Assembly (NCBI RefSeq): GCF_964019625.1
Contig: NZ_OZ026458.1
Coordinates: 124,001 to 188,000, forward strand
Length of the DNA: 64,000 bases
Origin: Spiroplasma endosymbiont of Diplazon laetatorius
Lineage (GTDB): Bacteria; Bacillota_I; Bacilli_A; Mycoplasmatales; Mycoplasmataceae
Reading direction: 5' to 3'
In this document: one piece after another, positions 43,101 to 55,269 of the stretch
How the letters are laid out: each line of letters begins with the position of its first letter
Numbering within the stretch: position 1 is the stretch's first letter
Made by a program: the position numbers and the translations under genes
The notes under the pieces: model-generated
Database searches by the model: none
What the model was told of the DNA's origin: nothing
The model's input: the letters and a program-made list of their open reading frames with translations, nothing else

Positions 43101-44459
43101 CTATTTTTTAAAGTAATTTAACCCTAAAACTTCTAAACTAGCCAATGTAATAAAGTTGTATGGTTTGTTAAAGTGAGGCAAGAAGAAGATATCAACTAAT
43201 GGTAATTCATCAATTGTTAATCCTTTTTGAATACCTAAAGCAAACATATACATTACTTCTGTATGGTTATTTACTGATGCAACTTGTGCTCCAATAATTC
43301 TTCTTGATTCTTTTTCTCAAATAACTTTTAATCAAACATCTTTATATGTTGACATAAATTCTGGTCTATCTGAATCTTTAAACATAACTTCTTCAGCATC
43401 AATTCCAAAACGTTTACATGCTTCCATTTAAATACCAACTGAAGCCATTTTTCAACCAAATACTTCGATACCATTTGCTCCAGTAAATCCTGGACTTTGT
43501 AATTCATTACCTTTAACAATATTTGCTGCAGCTAAGATACCTGTTCTAACAGCTGTAGTTGCTAAAGCGATTTGTGTATCTTTTTTCATTGAACAGTTAT
43601 AAACTTGTGCACAATCTCCAACTGCATAAATGTCTTGATTTGAAGTTTGCATAAATTCATTTGTTTTAATTGCTCCTCTTTCATCAAGATCAATAACTCC
43701 TTTTAATAGAGTTGTTTGAGGAGTAACTCCGACTGAGAATACAACGTAATCTACATCAATTTCACTTTTATCTGTAATAACTTTAGTTACCTTACCATCT
43801 TGTCCTTCAAATTTAACAACTTTTTGTCCAAGTGCTAAGTTAACTCCTTTTTCTCTCATTGTCTCTTCAACTAAACCAGTAAATTCACTATCGTAGTAAA
43901 CTGGCATAATTCTATCAGCAATATCAACTAATGAAACTTCTTTTCCGTTTCTTACAAAAGCATCTACCAATTCAACACCAATATATCCAGCTCCAACTAC
44001 AGCAATTTTTTTGATTGCTGGGTTTTCATTTGCAGCTTTAATAACTTTGGCATGGTGGAAATTTTTACAAATTTGAACACCTTCTAAATTTATTCCTTCT
44101 ATTGGTGGGAAAATCGGTCAAGTTCCTGAAGCAATAACTAATTTGTCGAAATTATCATCAAACTCTTCACCTGTTTTCATGTTTTTAACTCTAACAGTTT
44201 TTTTGTCAGCATCAATCCCAATTCATTGGTGCTCCATTTTTACATTGATATTTTCTCCAGCAAGAATTTCTGGTGAAGCATAGAATAATCCGTTTGGATC
44301 TTTAACTTCTCCAGCAACTCATAATGCTATTCCACAACCTAAAAATGAAATGTTATCATTTTGATCATAAGTTGTTATTTCCATGTTTGGATCTAATCTT
44401 CTTAGGGTTCTTACAGCTGTTGTACCAGCATGATTTGTCCCTATTACTATAGTTTTCAT
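43101..44459 (-). pseudogene. nox: NADH oxidase (H2O-forming type), interrupted by in-frame TAA
   Basis: The frame reads as a full-length (452 codons) flavoprotein NADH oxidase / CoA-disulfide reductase-like enzyme: His10, redox Cys42 in SFLGCGIAL, NAD site VVGAGYIGVELVDAF and FAD segment QDIYAVGDCAQV. After codon 343 (MASVGI) a TAA at 43428-43430 interrupts the frame; an ATG follows at once and the homologous C-terminal dimerisation domain (MEACKRFGID to LGLNYFKK, 108 aa) continues in the same frame. One C-to-A change in a Ser codon TCA would explain it. It may be a real inactivating mutation, a sequencing error, or two separately translated parts. -10 box TATAAT on the minus strand at 44485-44490; ribosome site AAAGGAG. 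Confidence 0.8.
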
Positions 44460-44583
44460 TTATTTTGCTCCTTTGTGTTTTTACATTATAATAATATATG
44501 AATTAAACAACTATGATTAAATTATTGAAAAAAAATTTCATAATTTTGAATTTAAATGGAAATTTTAAAAAGGTGGTGAGTTA

Positions 44584-45309
44584 ATGTTTTTAAGATTAAA
44601 TGGGGATGTTAACTACTACCTTAAAAGATCAAGTTTTGTTAGGTACTTTGATGAACACAATCTTTCAAGAAAAAGTAAATGATATATTAGGAAAGTTGAA
44701 AAAAGGGTAAATGATAAAAATACTTTTACCTATTTCAAATATTGAATTCTATGAAGATGAATTAATTTAAATTTTAAATTATCAGAAAACTTTATAATTA
44801 AACTTAATAAAAATATTAAAAAACTTAATCTTACACTTAACTCTAAAGAGGAAAGGTTTATAAGGGATTTAGAAGAGTTAGTTTTTAACTCTTGAAGGCC
44901 TCTAAAACAACTTCCTGTTAAATTTGAATTAGGTAAAAGAGAAAGAATAAATTTAATACAAACAAATGTAAATATTCACGACTATAAACCTGAAAATCAT
45001 GAAAAAAAAATAAAACTTGTTGGAAAATACGACTGCTATTTTTCTAATCAAAATATATATTTAACTGATAATAATCAAAAAGTTAAAAAGATAATTAAAA
45101 ATGACTCAATACAGGAAGCTTATATTGAGACGTTTGGAGTTGTTATAGTAACCTCTAAAAATAAATATTTATTTAGAGGTAAAAATAGATTACTGACTTT
45201 TGTTTTAATACAAAGGATGATACCAAGATTAAACCTAAGATTAGAATCAACAGAAGAGTTATACAATTATTTTGATTTTTGAAATAAATTAATTTCAAAA
45301 ATTAGTTAA
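44584..45309 (+). CDS. Unknown basic protein
   Basis: A 241-aa Lys/Asn-rich protein starting MFLRLNGDVNYYLKRSSF. It has no clear signal or membrane segment apart from one aromatic stretch near residue 55 (FKYWILWRWINLNFKL). The ATG follows GGTGGTGAG. I recognise no family. The C-terminal half has strand-like stretches (KIKLVGKYDCYFSNQNIYLTDNN, then VVIVTSKNKYLFRG). It precedes nagB by 26 bp and may share its transcript. Confidence 0.65.
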
Positions 45310-45335
45310 TATATAGATAGATGAGGAAAAAAAAT

Positions 45336-46061
45336 ATGAAAATTATAAGAGTAAAAGATAACAATGAAGCAGGAAAAATAGTAAGTGATTTGATTTTAAA
45401 TGAAGTTAAAGAAAACAATAAAGTAGTTCTAGGGTTAGCTACAGGAAGCTCTCCAATAACAACTTATGAAAACATTATTTCAAAAACAAAAGAACAGAAT
45501 ATAGATTGAAGTGAAGTTAAAACTTTTAACCTAGATGAATATAAAGGTTTAGAAGCATCACATAATCAATCATATAGATATTTTATGAATGATAAATTAT
45601 TTGATCACATAAATATAAATAAAGAAAACACTTTTGTACCTAGCGGTATGATTGAAACAAACGAAGAAGCAAATAAATATGATAATTTAATTGCTCAACA
45701 CGGAGGAATAGATTTACAACTTCTAGGTCTTGGTATAAATGGACACGTTGGTTTCAATGAACCAGGAAGTGATTTTGAAGGTCTAACTTCAATAGTTAAT
45801 TTAACAAAATCTACAATTGAGGCAAATTCAAGATTTTTTGAAAATGAAAGTGATGTTCCAACTCAAGCTATATCTATGGGTTTGAAATCAATTATGAACG
45901 CAAAAAAAATAGTTTTAATTGCAACTGGAGAATCTAAAGCGGAAGCAGTTAAAAACTTAGTAGAAGGTCCAATCTCAAGCGAATGACCTTGTTCTGTTCT
46001 TTTAAATCATAAAGATGTAACAGTAGTTATTGATGGAGAAGCTGCTAAGTTATTGAAATAA
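45336..46061 (+). CDS. nagB: Glucosamine-6-phosphate deaminase
   Basis: A 241-aa aldose/ketose isomerase-deaminase converting glucosamine-6-P to fructose-6-P and ammonia. Motifs: [52 protein letters not shown] with catalytic Asp/His/Glu positions in place, and [14 protein letters not shown]. Full length. Feeds amino sugars into glycolysis. ATG follows GAGGAAA. Confidence 0.96.
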
Positions 46062-46130
46062 TTTTAATCATTTCAATAATATTTAGTTTGAATTATGTAA
46101 TAAAAATAATAATAGGAGAATTATAGTAAT

Positions 46131-47804
46131 ATGAAAAATTTTATTTTAGGTTCAAAAACCTTACTTAAAATGGGTCTAAGTCTTTCTGCGATTTCTGTTG
46201 TTGCAGTGTCACCGTTAAGTGTTGTTTCTTGTCAAAAAACAATGCCGGAAGGAGATCATTTCGATCGTCCCGTTAATTGATATAGTCCATACAACTCTGT
46301 TCGTGGAAACTCGGATGCATTTGCAAACGACTCTTGTTCGATATTGTGAGATGAAGAGCAACAACTATTCTATAGTTGAATGTTGTTTAGAGACAATAAA
46401 GGTTTTCCTTCTGGTTGAATAGAAATGACATCACCAGATTTAAACAAATGAACACAAGGTAAGTACAGAATTAAACAAGGAGAACAATTTAATACTTTAA
46501 ATGGAAAAGGTCAAACATCAGCTTTAGGTGGTTCTGTTTGAGTGGATACAGAAGGTAAATTCTTCGAGCCTGGAGATGTTGTTTTTGTATTATCTATGCA
46601 GCCATCAGTTATTTTGAATCAAGGTAGTTCAGAAACTATAGGAAGATCAAGTAGTTATTCAAATGACAAAACCACAGATGAAAGTGGTATTGCATATTTT
46701 GTTTCACATGGTTTAGGTCAAGATTTTTATACTTCAGGAGTACTTTCTAAAGAGTGTCTAAATAAAGATGGAACAATGAATTGAAGAGATACAGCTGTTT
46801 TTGAAACTGATGATGGTGTGTATTTTGCAATATCTGCAAACAACAGGTTAGAATTTTGAAAAATAAATCACTTTGGAAATAAAAAAGAAAATATAAATAA
46901 ACCAAAAATAGAAAAAGTAAACGAACTTTTCGTTAGAAATATTGGTGTTGAAGTACCCAATGTTGTAAGGATGGGTGAAAACCTTTGATATGTTTCTGCA
47001 TCTGTACAAGATAATCCTTTTGGTGGTCCTTTCCAATCATCTTGATACTCATTTTGTGAATGAGATAAAGAAAAAGGTTTCACACCTCTAAAAAATGAAA
47101 ATGGAAAATTCACTCCATATAATTTAGAAGAATTACAAAGTGTTGAGGCAGCTAAAGAACTTCAAAAACTACAGCCAAATAATAAGGTTCTTGATTGAAA
47201 AAATAGTAAATTTAGTCATTTAATAAATCCTTGAACTGCAAATGAGTATGGAACAGAAGGTTATGCGCAAAGGGTTGTAAATCTTTATCAAACACAAGAA
47301 AAAATAAAGAATTCAAAATCAAATACAAATAAGGAGTATGCAAAGTTTGCAATTGCTCGCTCAATGACTTCTAATTGAGCATACGACACAGATATATGAA
47401 CTTGAAAAGGTGGTTCTTATGGAAGTGAAAAAATAGAATTATCAGAAAATGGTAATTTAACTTTCTCTCCATATGATAAGATTGCTGGTTTTTCTGATAA
47501 CGGAACAGCGGTATACCAATTAAAAGGTAAAGATCTTGAGAATGGATATGATTTATTTTTTAATAATGAAAAATTCACATTTAAATTACAAGAAAATAAA
47601 ATCACTTGAGAAAACAATGTTAATACGGGTCTAAAAAAATGAACCAAAGAGGGTGGACCTGCCGATTTAGATGATGACATAATAATTGTTTGAAATAAAT
47701 GTACACTAACTTTTTATGATAAAACAAAAAATTGAAATGCTCACTTTATGCTGCCTCAAAAGACAGTACATAAAATAAATAGTGGAGCAAAATCTATTGT
47801 TTAA
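46131..47804 (+). CDS. Surface lipoprotein with GH32/GH43-like beta-propeller
   Basis: A 557-aa protein with a lipoprotein signal: Lys-poor N-terminus, hydrophobic LKMGLSLSAISVVAV, then lipobox SVVSC with Cys34. The mature part begins like five-bladed glycosidases: RPVNWYSPYNSVRGN, then SILWDEEQQLFYSWML and MTSPDLNKWTQG, comparable to the HFxPxxxWMND / LFYQ / SSDLVHW pattern of GH32. The canonical WMNDPNG is not present; ANDSCSI is at that place. So a sugar-binding or divergent hydrolase role is inferred, not proven. Many Trp are TGA. The neighbour nagB fits a sugar context. Confidence 0.65.
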
Positions 47805-47833
47805 AAATCAAAATAAATTACATAAGCTAATTT

Positions 47834-47868
47834 TTGCAACAAAAAAATATTTTGTTGCTTTTTTTATT
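47834..47868 (+). terminator. Terminator after lipoprotein
   Basis: Stem GCAACAAAA / TTTTGTTGC followed by TTTTTTT. Confidence 0.88.
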
Positions 47869-47936
47869 TTAAAGATTTCTCTACATTGTAATATGGTGTA
47901 AAATCAAATAGTAAAACACTAAAGGAGTATATAAAC

Positions 47937-48686
<750 letters not shown>

Positions 48687-48697
48687 TTATTTAAAAA

Positions 48698-49516
48698 ATG
48701 AGTTATAAGATTTTAGCTTTAGATATGGATGGAACCACTTTCAAATCATTAGATGATATAGTAATGGAAAATGTCGAACCTATCAATCAAGCAATCAAAA
48801 AAGGAACAAAAGTTGTCTTCGTAACAGGAAGACCTATTCATACAAAATTGAATAGACTTGAATTATTTGATTTTTCAAATGATGGAGCAATTTTTGCAGC
48901 ATTCAATGGAGCTTTAATTTGCGATTTAAAAAGTAAAAAAGCTATTGATGCTAATCCAATTGATAAAGAAACTGCTTTAAAGGCTTTTGAGCTTTTAAAC
49001 AGTGATGAAGATTTCAAAGATGTTGAACTATGAGCATATACAGTTGATGACACATTAAGTTATATAAATAAACCTGTGTCAGAAGCAAAAGTATTAAAGC
49101 ACGAAACAAACTTCTTTGATTATGAACCAGTAATTTTTACTCCAGACATGGAAATGTTGGATTGTCACAAAATTCTAACAATGAATACAAATACAAAATT
49201 TGTAAATAAACTTAGAGAATTAGGTCTTGAAGTTTCTTGAACAGAAGGATCTTCAACTGGAGAAGTTACTAAAAAGGGTATAAATAAAAAATATGCTCTA
49301 GAATTTTTATCAAAGAAATTCTCAATTGATAAAGAAGAAATTTTAGCTATGGGTGATGGTGCAAATGATGTTCCTATGTTTGAATACGCAGGATTATCAA
49401 TAGCTCCAGCTAATTCTCATGATGAAATTAAAGCAAAAGCAAAAGAAGTTTCTGAATATACAAATTTAGAAGGCGCTGTTGCTAAAGCAATTTATAAATA
49501 TATATTAGGAGAATAA
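48698..49516 (+). CDS. HAD-superfamily (Cof-type) phosphatase
   Basis: A 272-aa hydrolase with motif I ALDMDGTTFKSLDD, VTGRP in motif II and MGDGANDVPMFEYAG in motif IV. It sits between tpiA and gpmI, translationally linked, with no separate strong ribosome site. Substrate unknown; position suggests a sugar phosphate or housekeeping role, which is inference. Confidence 0.9.
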
Positions 49517-49518
49517 AT

Positions 49519-51105
49519 ATGAAAACTAAAAAACCAGTAGTATTGGCTATATTAGATGGTTGAGGACTAGCAGAACCTGGAAAAGGAAATGCTGTTCTTG
49601 AAGCTAATATGGAATTTGTTGAAAGTCTTAAAAAAGAATATCCATGAGCTCCTTCACACGCAAGTGGTGAATGAGTGGGATTGCCAGAAGGACAAATGGG
49701 AAACTCAGAAGTTGGGCATATCCATTTAGGAGCTGGAAGAATTAAATATGAATCATTATCATTAATAAACAAAGCTATTTCTGATAACAAATTTGATTCA
49801 AATGAAGAAATTCAAAAAGCAATTAAAAATTCTTTAGATAAAAATAGTGCTTTCCACATAATGGGATTATTCTCAGATGGTGGTGTTCACTCACATATGA
49901 AACATATGTTTGCAACATTTGAAGCAGCAGCAAAAGCTGGAGTTAAAGAAATTTACTTACATTTATTTACTGATGGAAGAGATACAAAACCAACTGTTGC
50001 ATTAAATTATTTAAAAGAATTAAATGAATTATTTGCAAAATATGGAGTTGGTCAAGTAGGATCAATTTCAGGAAGATTCTTCTCAATGGATAGAGATAAA
50101 AGAATGGAAAGAGTTGCTGAAGGTTACAAATCAATGGTTAACAGAAACTGTGAAAACTCATTTACAGATCCAGCAGCTTACATTCAATCACAATATGATT
50201 TAGGAAAAGATGACGAAGGAATTCTACCTGCTTATAACTCAAGTTGTGAAAATGGTTATATTAAAGAAAATGATACAGTAGTATTTGCAAACTTTAGACC
50301 AGATAGAGCTATTCAAATGGCAAGTACATTTACAAATAATGACTATGCAGCATGAAGCGATGAATCATTTAATGGTTTAACATTCCTAGGAGATAAAATT
50401 TATTTCCTATGTATGATGGAATATTCAGATTCTGTTAAATCAAACCACATTGCATTTAAAGCAATCGAAGTTGTAAATGGTTTAGGAGAATGATTAAGTA
50501 AAAAAGGTTACAAACAATTAAGAATTGCTGAAACTGAAAAAATTGCTCATGTTACTTTCTTCTTTGATGGTGGAAAAGATTACTTTAAAAATGGTCTTGC
50601 AACTCCAGAAGAAATTAAACTTGATGGTGCAGCAATTGATCTAATATCTTCACCCAAAGTTGCTACATATGACTTAAAACCAGAAATGTCAGCTGTTGAA
50701 ATTACAGATAAATTAGTTGAAAGAATTGCTTCAGAAGAGTTTGATTTAATTGTTTTAAACTATGCAAACTGTGACATGGTTGGGCATACAGGAGTTTTAG
50801 AGGCTGCAATTAAAGGTGTAAAAACTTTAGATGAACAATTAAAAAGGGTTTATGAAGCTTGTGAAGCTCACGGAGCTACAATGATTATTACAGCAGACCA
50901 CGGTAATGCTGAAGTTATGATTGATCAAGAAGGTGGACCAAACAAGAAACATACAAGTCAACCAGTACCAATCATTATTACTGACAAATCAATTAAAATG
51001 AGATCAAAAGATGCTGCTATCGCAGATGTAGCACCTACAATTTGTGAAATCTTAGGAGTAGAAATTCCTGAAGAAATGACACAACCATCATTAATTGAAA
51101 AATAA
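49519..51105 (+). CDS. gpmI: Phosphoglycerate mutase, cofactor-independent
   Basis: A 528-aa Mn-dependent glycolytic enzyme of the alkaline phosphatase superfamily. LAILDGWGLAEP binds metal; PEGQMGNSEVGH holds the phosphorylated Ser; RDKRMERV and IITADHGNAEVM are conserved metal and substrate segments; PNKKHTSQPVPIIITD is near the end. Two bases separate it from the HAD gene. Confidence 0.97.
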
Positions 51106-51108
51106 GAT

Positions 51109-51143
51109 AAAAAAATACCTTCTATTAAATAGAAGGTATTTTT
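51109..51143. terminator. Bidirectional terminator gpmI / membrane protein
   Basis: Long stem AAATACCTTCTA / TAGAAGGTATTT, loop TTAA, with A- and T-runs. Confidence 0.88.
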
Positions 51144-52327
51144 TTATCTTTATAAATTCTTTCAAGTGTTACTGGTATGAGGATTAAAGATGGCAAAGCA
51201 TAAAAGTGTAATAAGAAAAATCCTGAAAATAAAGATGTTAGAAATTCCATTGAAGGATTTTTATACCTTCCAGTCAATCTTAGCGAAGTATAAACTATTG
51301 ACATTATATTTGTTGTAAAAGCAAATATGTATAAAGCGGGATAAACAAAATAATATAATGCAGGTATTTTGTTTGCGAAATTATAATTTTCAAACGAAGT
51401 CATTTTATAAAGAATTAAACCTATAAAAACTAAATTTATTGACATTTTAACTATGCTTACTATTTTTTGCTCTAAAACTAAGCTTGGTATTTCTTCTTTT
51501 TCTTTTTGATTAACTATCTTTTCTTTTGTAAGTCAGTTATTTAACAAAATCATTAGATACTGACAACAAGTTATCAGCAGCAAACAACCAATCGTTCCAA
51601 ATATCATTAACTCTAAACCGTTTATTTCTACTAATGGATTAAAGAAAAAATAAGGCGTAGCCAAAACTCCAATACCTAATTCTTTGACTCACTCATAGTT
51701 ATTTTCAATAAGTCATTGGTTTTCTTTATCGCTTATATTTTGCATATAGTGTTCTGATCCAATTTTGAACATTATTAACATTCTGATTGTTACAAAGCAT
51801 AAATAAAATATAGGATAAATTCACCCAATTAGTAAGTCCTTTTTATATCAACTTCTAATATCTATTTTTTCTTTTCTCACCGCAACTATGTAATAAGTTA
51901 TTGCGATAATGTATGTAAATAAATGTGTTGTAACTGTTATAAATCACTTTATAAATGTGTTGTAAACATTTGCATAAGAAACTAATGGGTTTGTATCAAT
52001 ATTTTGATTTGATAAAGTTGCTGAAAGACCTGATCAAAACAAAGCCATAGTTAAAGTAAAATAAGCTAGAAAATTAATTCAAGCTACTTTTCCTGGTTTT
52101 CATAAACCTCATTTACCATCTAACGCAACAAATATGAAAAATATAAAGAACATTCAATTGGTTTGAGTTGTTCAAAAAGCCATATCAGCAAAAACCTTAT
52201 TAGTTGCTCCAAATACATGGTATCTTGGTGCTGGATCCAATTGAGCCATAACAGCACTCAATATTAAAAATCCAAAAAAATAAATAAAAAAAACATATCA
52301 AATTGTTATTTTAATCTTTTTATTCAT
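51125..52327 (-). CDS. Multi-pass membrane protein, possibly Pr6Pr-like
   Basis: A 400-aa protein with about 10 hydrophobic segments and rich in Trp (mostly TGA). The segment FWTTQTNWMFFIFF near residue 50 and KWFITVTTHLFTYII near residue 120 recall six-helix Pr6Pr or FAR-17a/AIG1-like proteins (a WTxQTN motif and a membrane His), but this is only a pattern match. The start ATG is at 52325; a GGAA-containing region precedes it. Second gene of the minus-strand pair with the reductase, 70 bp apart. Confidence 0.6.
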
Positions 52328-52397
52328 AATATTCCCTTCAATTCAATCAATAAGATTATTATTTATTTAAACAAAAAAAGCAATCAATAAGAGTTTT

Positions 52398-53378
52398 TTA
52401 TCAACCGTTATTAACTACTTTTCTATCTTTTATTATTTTCTCTATGTTAACAATTGCTTGCATTGATTCATAAACACTTGAAACTAAATTTCTAATTTTT
52501 GTTTCATAGAAACAACAATCTCCTGAAGCATAAATACCTTTAACTGAAGTTTCCATAGTGTGATCTACTTCGAATCTATTAAGTTTATTAATTTTTAAAT
52601 CTAAATTTTCAAATTTTTCTTTTTCTATTGTTGAACCAAATTGAACTATTACAGAATCAAAATCTAATTCCATTTCCTCGTTTGTTTCAATTCCAACGAT
52701 TTTTAATTTTTTAGCAACATCGCCATCTTCTTGAGAAATTTCTACAAAGTTATAAGGAGTTAAAAATCTAACATTGTTGTTTTTAGCTTGTTCAATTGAA
52801 GCTGGTTTTGCTCTAAATTCTTCTCTTCTGTGAATTATAGAAACTGATTTTGCAATTCCATTTAATTCATTTGCTCAATCTAATGAAGAGTCTCCTCCTC
52901 CAAAAATTAAAACGTCTTGATCTTTAAAACTTTTCATATTTGTAACTGAGTAAAAAATATTATCATATAATTTATCAACTAATTGTATTGGTTTGAATAA
53001 GCCAATACCATCTGAGAATAATATTCTTCTATATTTAACAACTTCTTTATTTGAAAATTTAACTTCAAATCAGTTTATGTGTTTTTCATCTTCGGGTTCA
53101 ATTCTTTTTATTTCTAAAACATATGTATTATAAATTAATGAAATGTTTTCATCATCTTTTTTTATTAAATCAAACATCTTATCCATTGCTTCTTGACCTT
53201 GTATTTTTGGAATAGCAGGAAAATTATAAATAAATTTTTCTGGGTAGTATGTACTAACTTGTCCACCATAAGTTTCTCTAGCTTCAACTACATCTCCAGT
53301 TAATTTTAAATCCGCTGCCATTTTTCAAGCATACATACCAGCTGCTCCGCAGCCTATTATTAAAATATCTTTAACCAT
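52398..53378 (-). CDS. Ferredoxin/flavodoxin-NADP reductase, YumC type
   Basis: A 326-aa FAD- and NADP-binding protein of the thioredoxin-reductase fold. FAD site IIGCGAAGMYA, YGGQVSTYYPEK, NADP site VLIFGGGDSSLDWANEL with IIHRREEFRA, and IYASGDCCFYE. The CxxC redox pair of true thioredoxin reductase is absent (around the NADP domain), which matches type 2 ferredoxin-NADP reductases (YumC). TGA at the penultimate codon is Trp. Divergent from tsaE, with ATTATA (minus TATAAT) at 53405 as likely -10. Confidence 0.85.
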
Positions 53379-53444
53379 AATTGCCTCCAAAATAATGCAA
53401 AATCATTATATCATATATACATAAGTGAAAAGGGGTAATGCCAA

Positions 53445-53861
53445 ATGAGATTTGAAATTAAAAATTTACAAGAACTTAGTCAAGTTAGTGAATATTTAAA
53501 AAGTAAAGTTAGCAAAAATGTCTGTTTTATACTTGATGGACAAATGGGTGCTGGCAAAACAACTTTTTCAAAAAATCTATTGAATAAAATAGGGTTAGAA
53601 GATAATGTAACTTCACCAACATTTACAATAATGAATCAATATAAGTTAAAAGATTTAAATATAAATCATATAGATGCTTACAGATTAACACTAGAAGAAG
53701 ATGAACAAATGTACTTAGAACAAATGATAGATGCATTTAATATAGTTGAATGAAGTCAAAATCTATCAATAAACTATTTAAATTATTTTAAAGTAATTAA
53801 AGTTAACATTGAAATTATTGATGAAAATACAAGAGTATTTAATATTTTGGAGGATAACTAA
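53445..53861 (+). CDS. tsaE: tRNA t6A biosynthesis ATPase TsaE
   Basis: A 138-aa P-loop ATPase: Walker A GQMGAGKTTFSKN (about residue 31), TSPTFTIMNQY (switch I) and HIDAYRL motif. With TsaB, TsaD and TsaC it makes N6-threonylcarbamoyl-adenosine at tRNA A37. The tsaB start lies 2 bp beyond its stop. Confidence 0.94.
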
Positions 53862-53862
53862 A

Positions 53863-54429
53863 ATGAATTTATTTTTAGACACAAGTAACAATAAGTTGAT
53901 CTTTATTCTAGAAAAAGATAATAAAATAGTTGATTCTCTTTTTATAGATAATCAAATAAGAATAAGTGATATTGCACTAGAAGAATTAACAAAATTTTTA
54001 AATAAAAATAATTTAACTATACACGAAATAAAATGTCTTTATGCAACTAAAGGTCCGGGTAGCTATACTGGTGTAAGGGTCGCAATAACAATAATCAAAA
54101 CTTTGAAAACAATAAATAATAGTTTTGAAGTATTTTTAATTTCTTCTTTAGCTTTTCAAGCATCTAATAAAAAATGCATAAGTTTAATAGATGCAAAGGG
54201 AAATAAATTTTATATGGGTGTATATGATCAAGGCACAAATATAATAGAAGACCAACTAATACCAGCTGAATATCTTGATGAATTTAAAAATCAATTTAAA
54301 GATTTTGAAGAAATTAAAGACTATAATAATGTTGAATTTGAAAAATCATTTCTCAATTTGAAAGAGCACTTTAACGGTGTAGAAAAAATAACTGATATCA
54401 ATCCTTTATATATAAAACATTTCATTTAG
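53863..54429 (+). CDS. tsaB: tRNA t6A biosynthesis protein TsaB
   Basis: A 188-aa ASKHA-fold protein. It begins MNLFLDTSNNKLIF and has TKGPGSYTGVRVAI, the signature of the TsaB/TsaD family. ATG at 53863 lies behind GGAGGATAAC; an upstream in-frame Met at 53809 lies inside tsaE and is not needed. Short by comparison with E. coli TsaB, as expected for small Gram-positive forms. Confidence 0.93.
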   Translation: MNLFLDTSNNKLIFILEKDNKIVDSLFIDNQIRISDIALEELTKFLNKNNLTIHEIKCLYATKGPGSYTGVRVAITIIKTLKTINNSFEVFLISSLAFQASNKKCISLIDAKGNKFYMGVYDQGTNIIEDQLIPAEYLDEFKNQFKDFEEIKDYNNVEFEKSFLNLKEHFNGVEKITDINPLYIKHFI

Positions 54430-54444
54430 AAAAGAGGTCTTAAA

Positions 54445-54918
54445 GTGAATGGATCAGACAAAACATTTCTATTACCAACATGGGGCTTAATAATTTTAAT
54501 ATTTATTTTAATAATAGGACTAGCGCTTGCTTTTTGAGGTGCTTTTTCAGCATTTAATTTTCAAAGACCAATTAAAAATAAATTAATAGATATTTTTAAA
54601 GATAAAAAAATAATTAATAAAAAAGATTTAAATACTAATTTAAAAGGTATTTTTGCACTTACATTTAAAAATGTTGATATTAATGACTTTTTTGTTCCTA
54701 TATTTATATTCAAAACAAAAGATTTAAATATAAAAATTAAGGAATTATTAGATGAGATAGAATCCAATAGTCAAAACAATATCGCAAAATACATTAAAGA
54801 AAAACAATCTAATATAAATAATATAATTTTTGTGCAACTTGAATCAGAAGATTCAGATGAGAACCTAGAAAAATGAATAGAAATAGCAGATTCAAAAGAT
54901 AAAGGGTTTAACAAATAA
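54445..54918 (+). CDS. Single-span membrane protein, unknown
   Basis: A 157-aa protein (GTG start at 54445, ribosome site AAGAGG) with one strong hydrophobic segment (LIILIFILIIGLALAFWG, residues 15-32) and a soluble, Lys/Asn/Ile-rich domain of about 120 residues after it. No family recognised. Follows tsaB by 15 bp, probably in the same transcript. Confidence 0.65.
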
Positions 54919-54956
54919 AAAATCTTTTTTTAAAAAATGGAATTTTCTCCAATAAT

Positions 54957-54984
54957 TTGAAAAAAAAAAAAAAATCTTTATAAT
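54957..54984 (+). promoter_or_regulatory. Promoter for small membrane protein / PTS
   Basis: TTGAAA (54957-54962), 16-bp spacer of mostly A, TATAAT (54979-54984). Confidence 0.65.
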
Positions 54985-55004
54985 AATAGGTGTGGAGGAT
55001 ATGT

Positions 55005-55238
55005 ATGGAACAGAATCAAATCATTGGTTTGTCATTGATTATATTAGGGTTGATAATAATGGCAATTTTTAGTTGACTTATTTTTCATTTTAAAAATGGT
55101 AAAAAAGCCAGCGCAAACTTCAATTCAAAAAATAGTGAAAGTCAGACAGTTTGAGAATTTACTAAAAAAAATTTTCCAGTTTTTATTGCTTTATTTGGTT
55201 TGATAATGTCAATCACTGGTTTCATGATGATGTTCTAG
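55005..55238 (+). CDS. Small two-span membrane protein
   Basis: A 77-aa protein, start at 55005 chosen because GGAGGA lies 5 bp upstream; the ATG at 55001 is in another frame. Two hydrophobic segments (IIGLSLIILGLIIMAIFSWLIF and VFIALFGLIMSITGFMMMF) flank a basic linker. It precedes ptsG by 31 bp. Family unknown. Confidence 0.65.
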
Positions 55239-55269
55239 TATTCAAAACTAGAAAGAGAGAAATGAGTTT

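Noticed and set aside
50341-51105. Second start inside gpmI as a separate alkaline-phosphatase-like gene
   Set aside because: The frame is continuous through a TGA Trp codon; it is the C-terminal half of GpmI.
52398-53378. Thioredoxin reductase (trxB)
   Set aside because: The fold matches, but the redox CxxC is missing, so YumC-type reductase is the better call.
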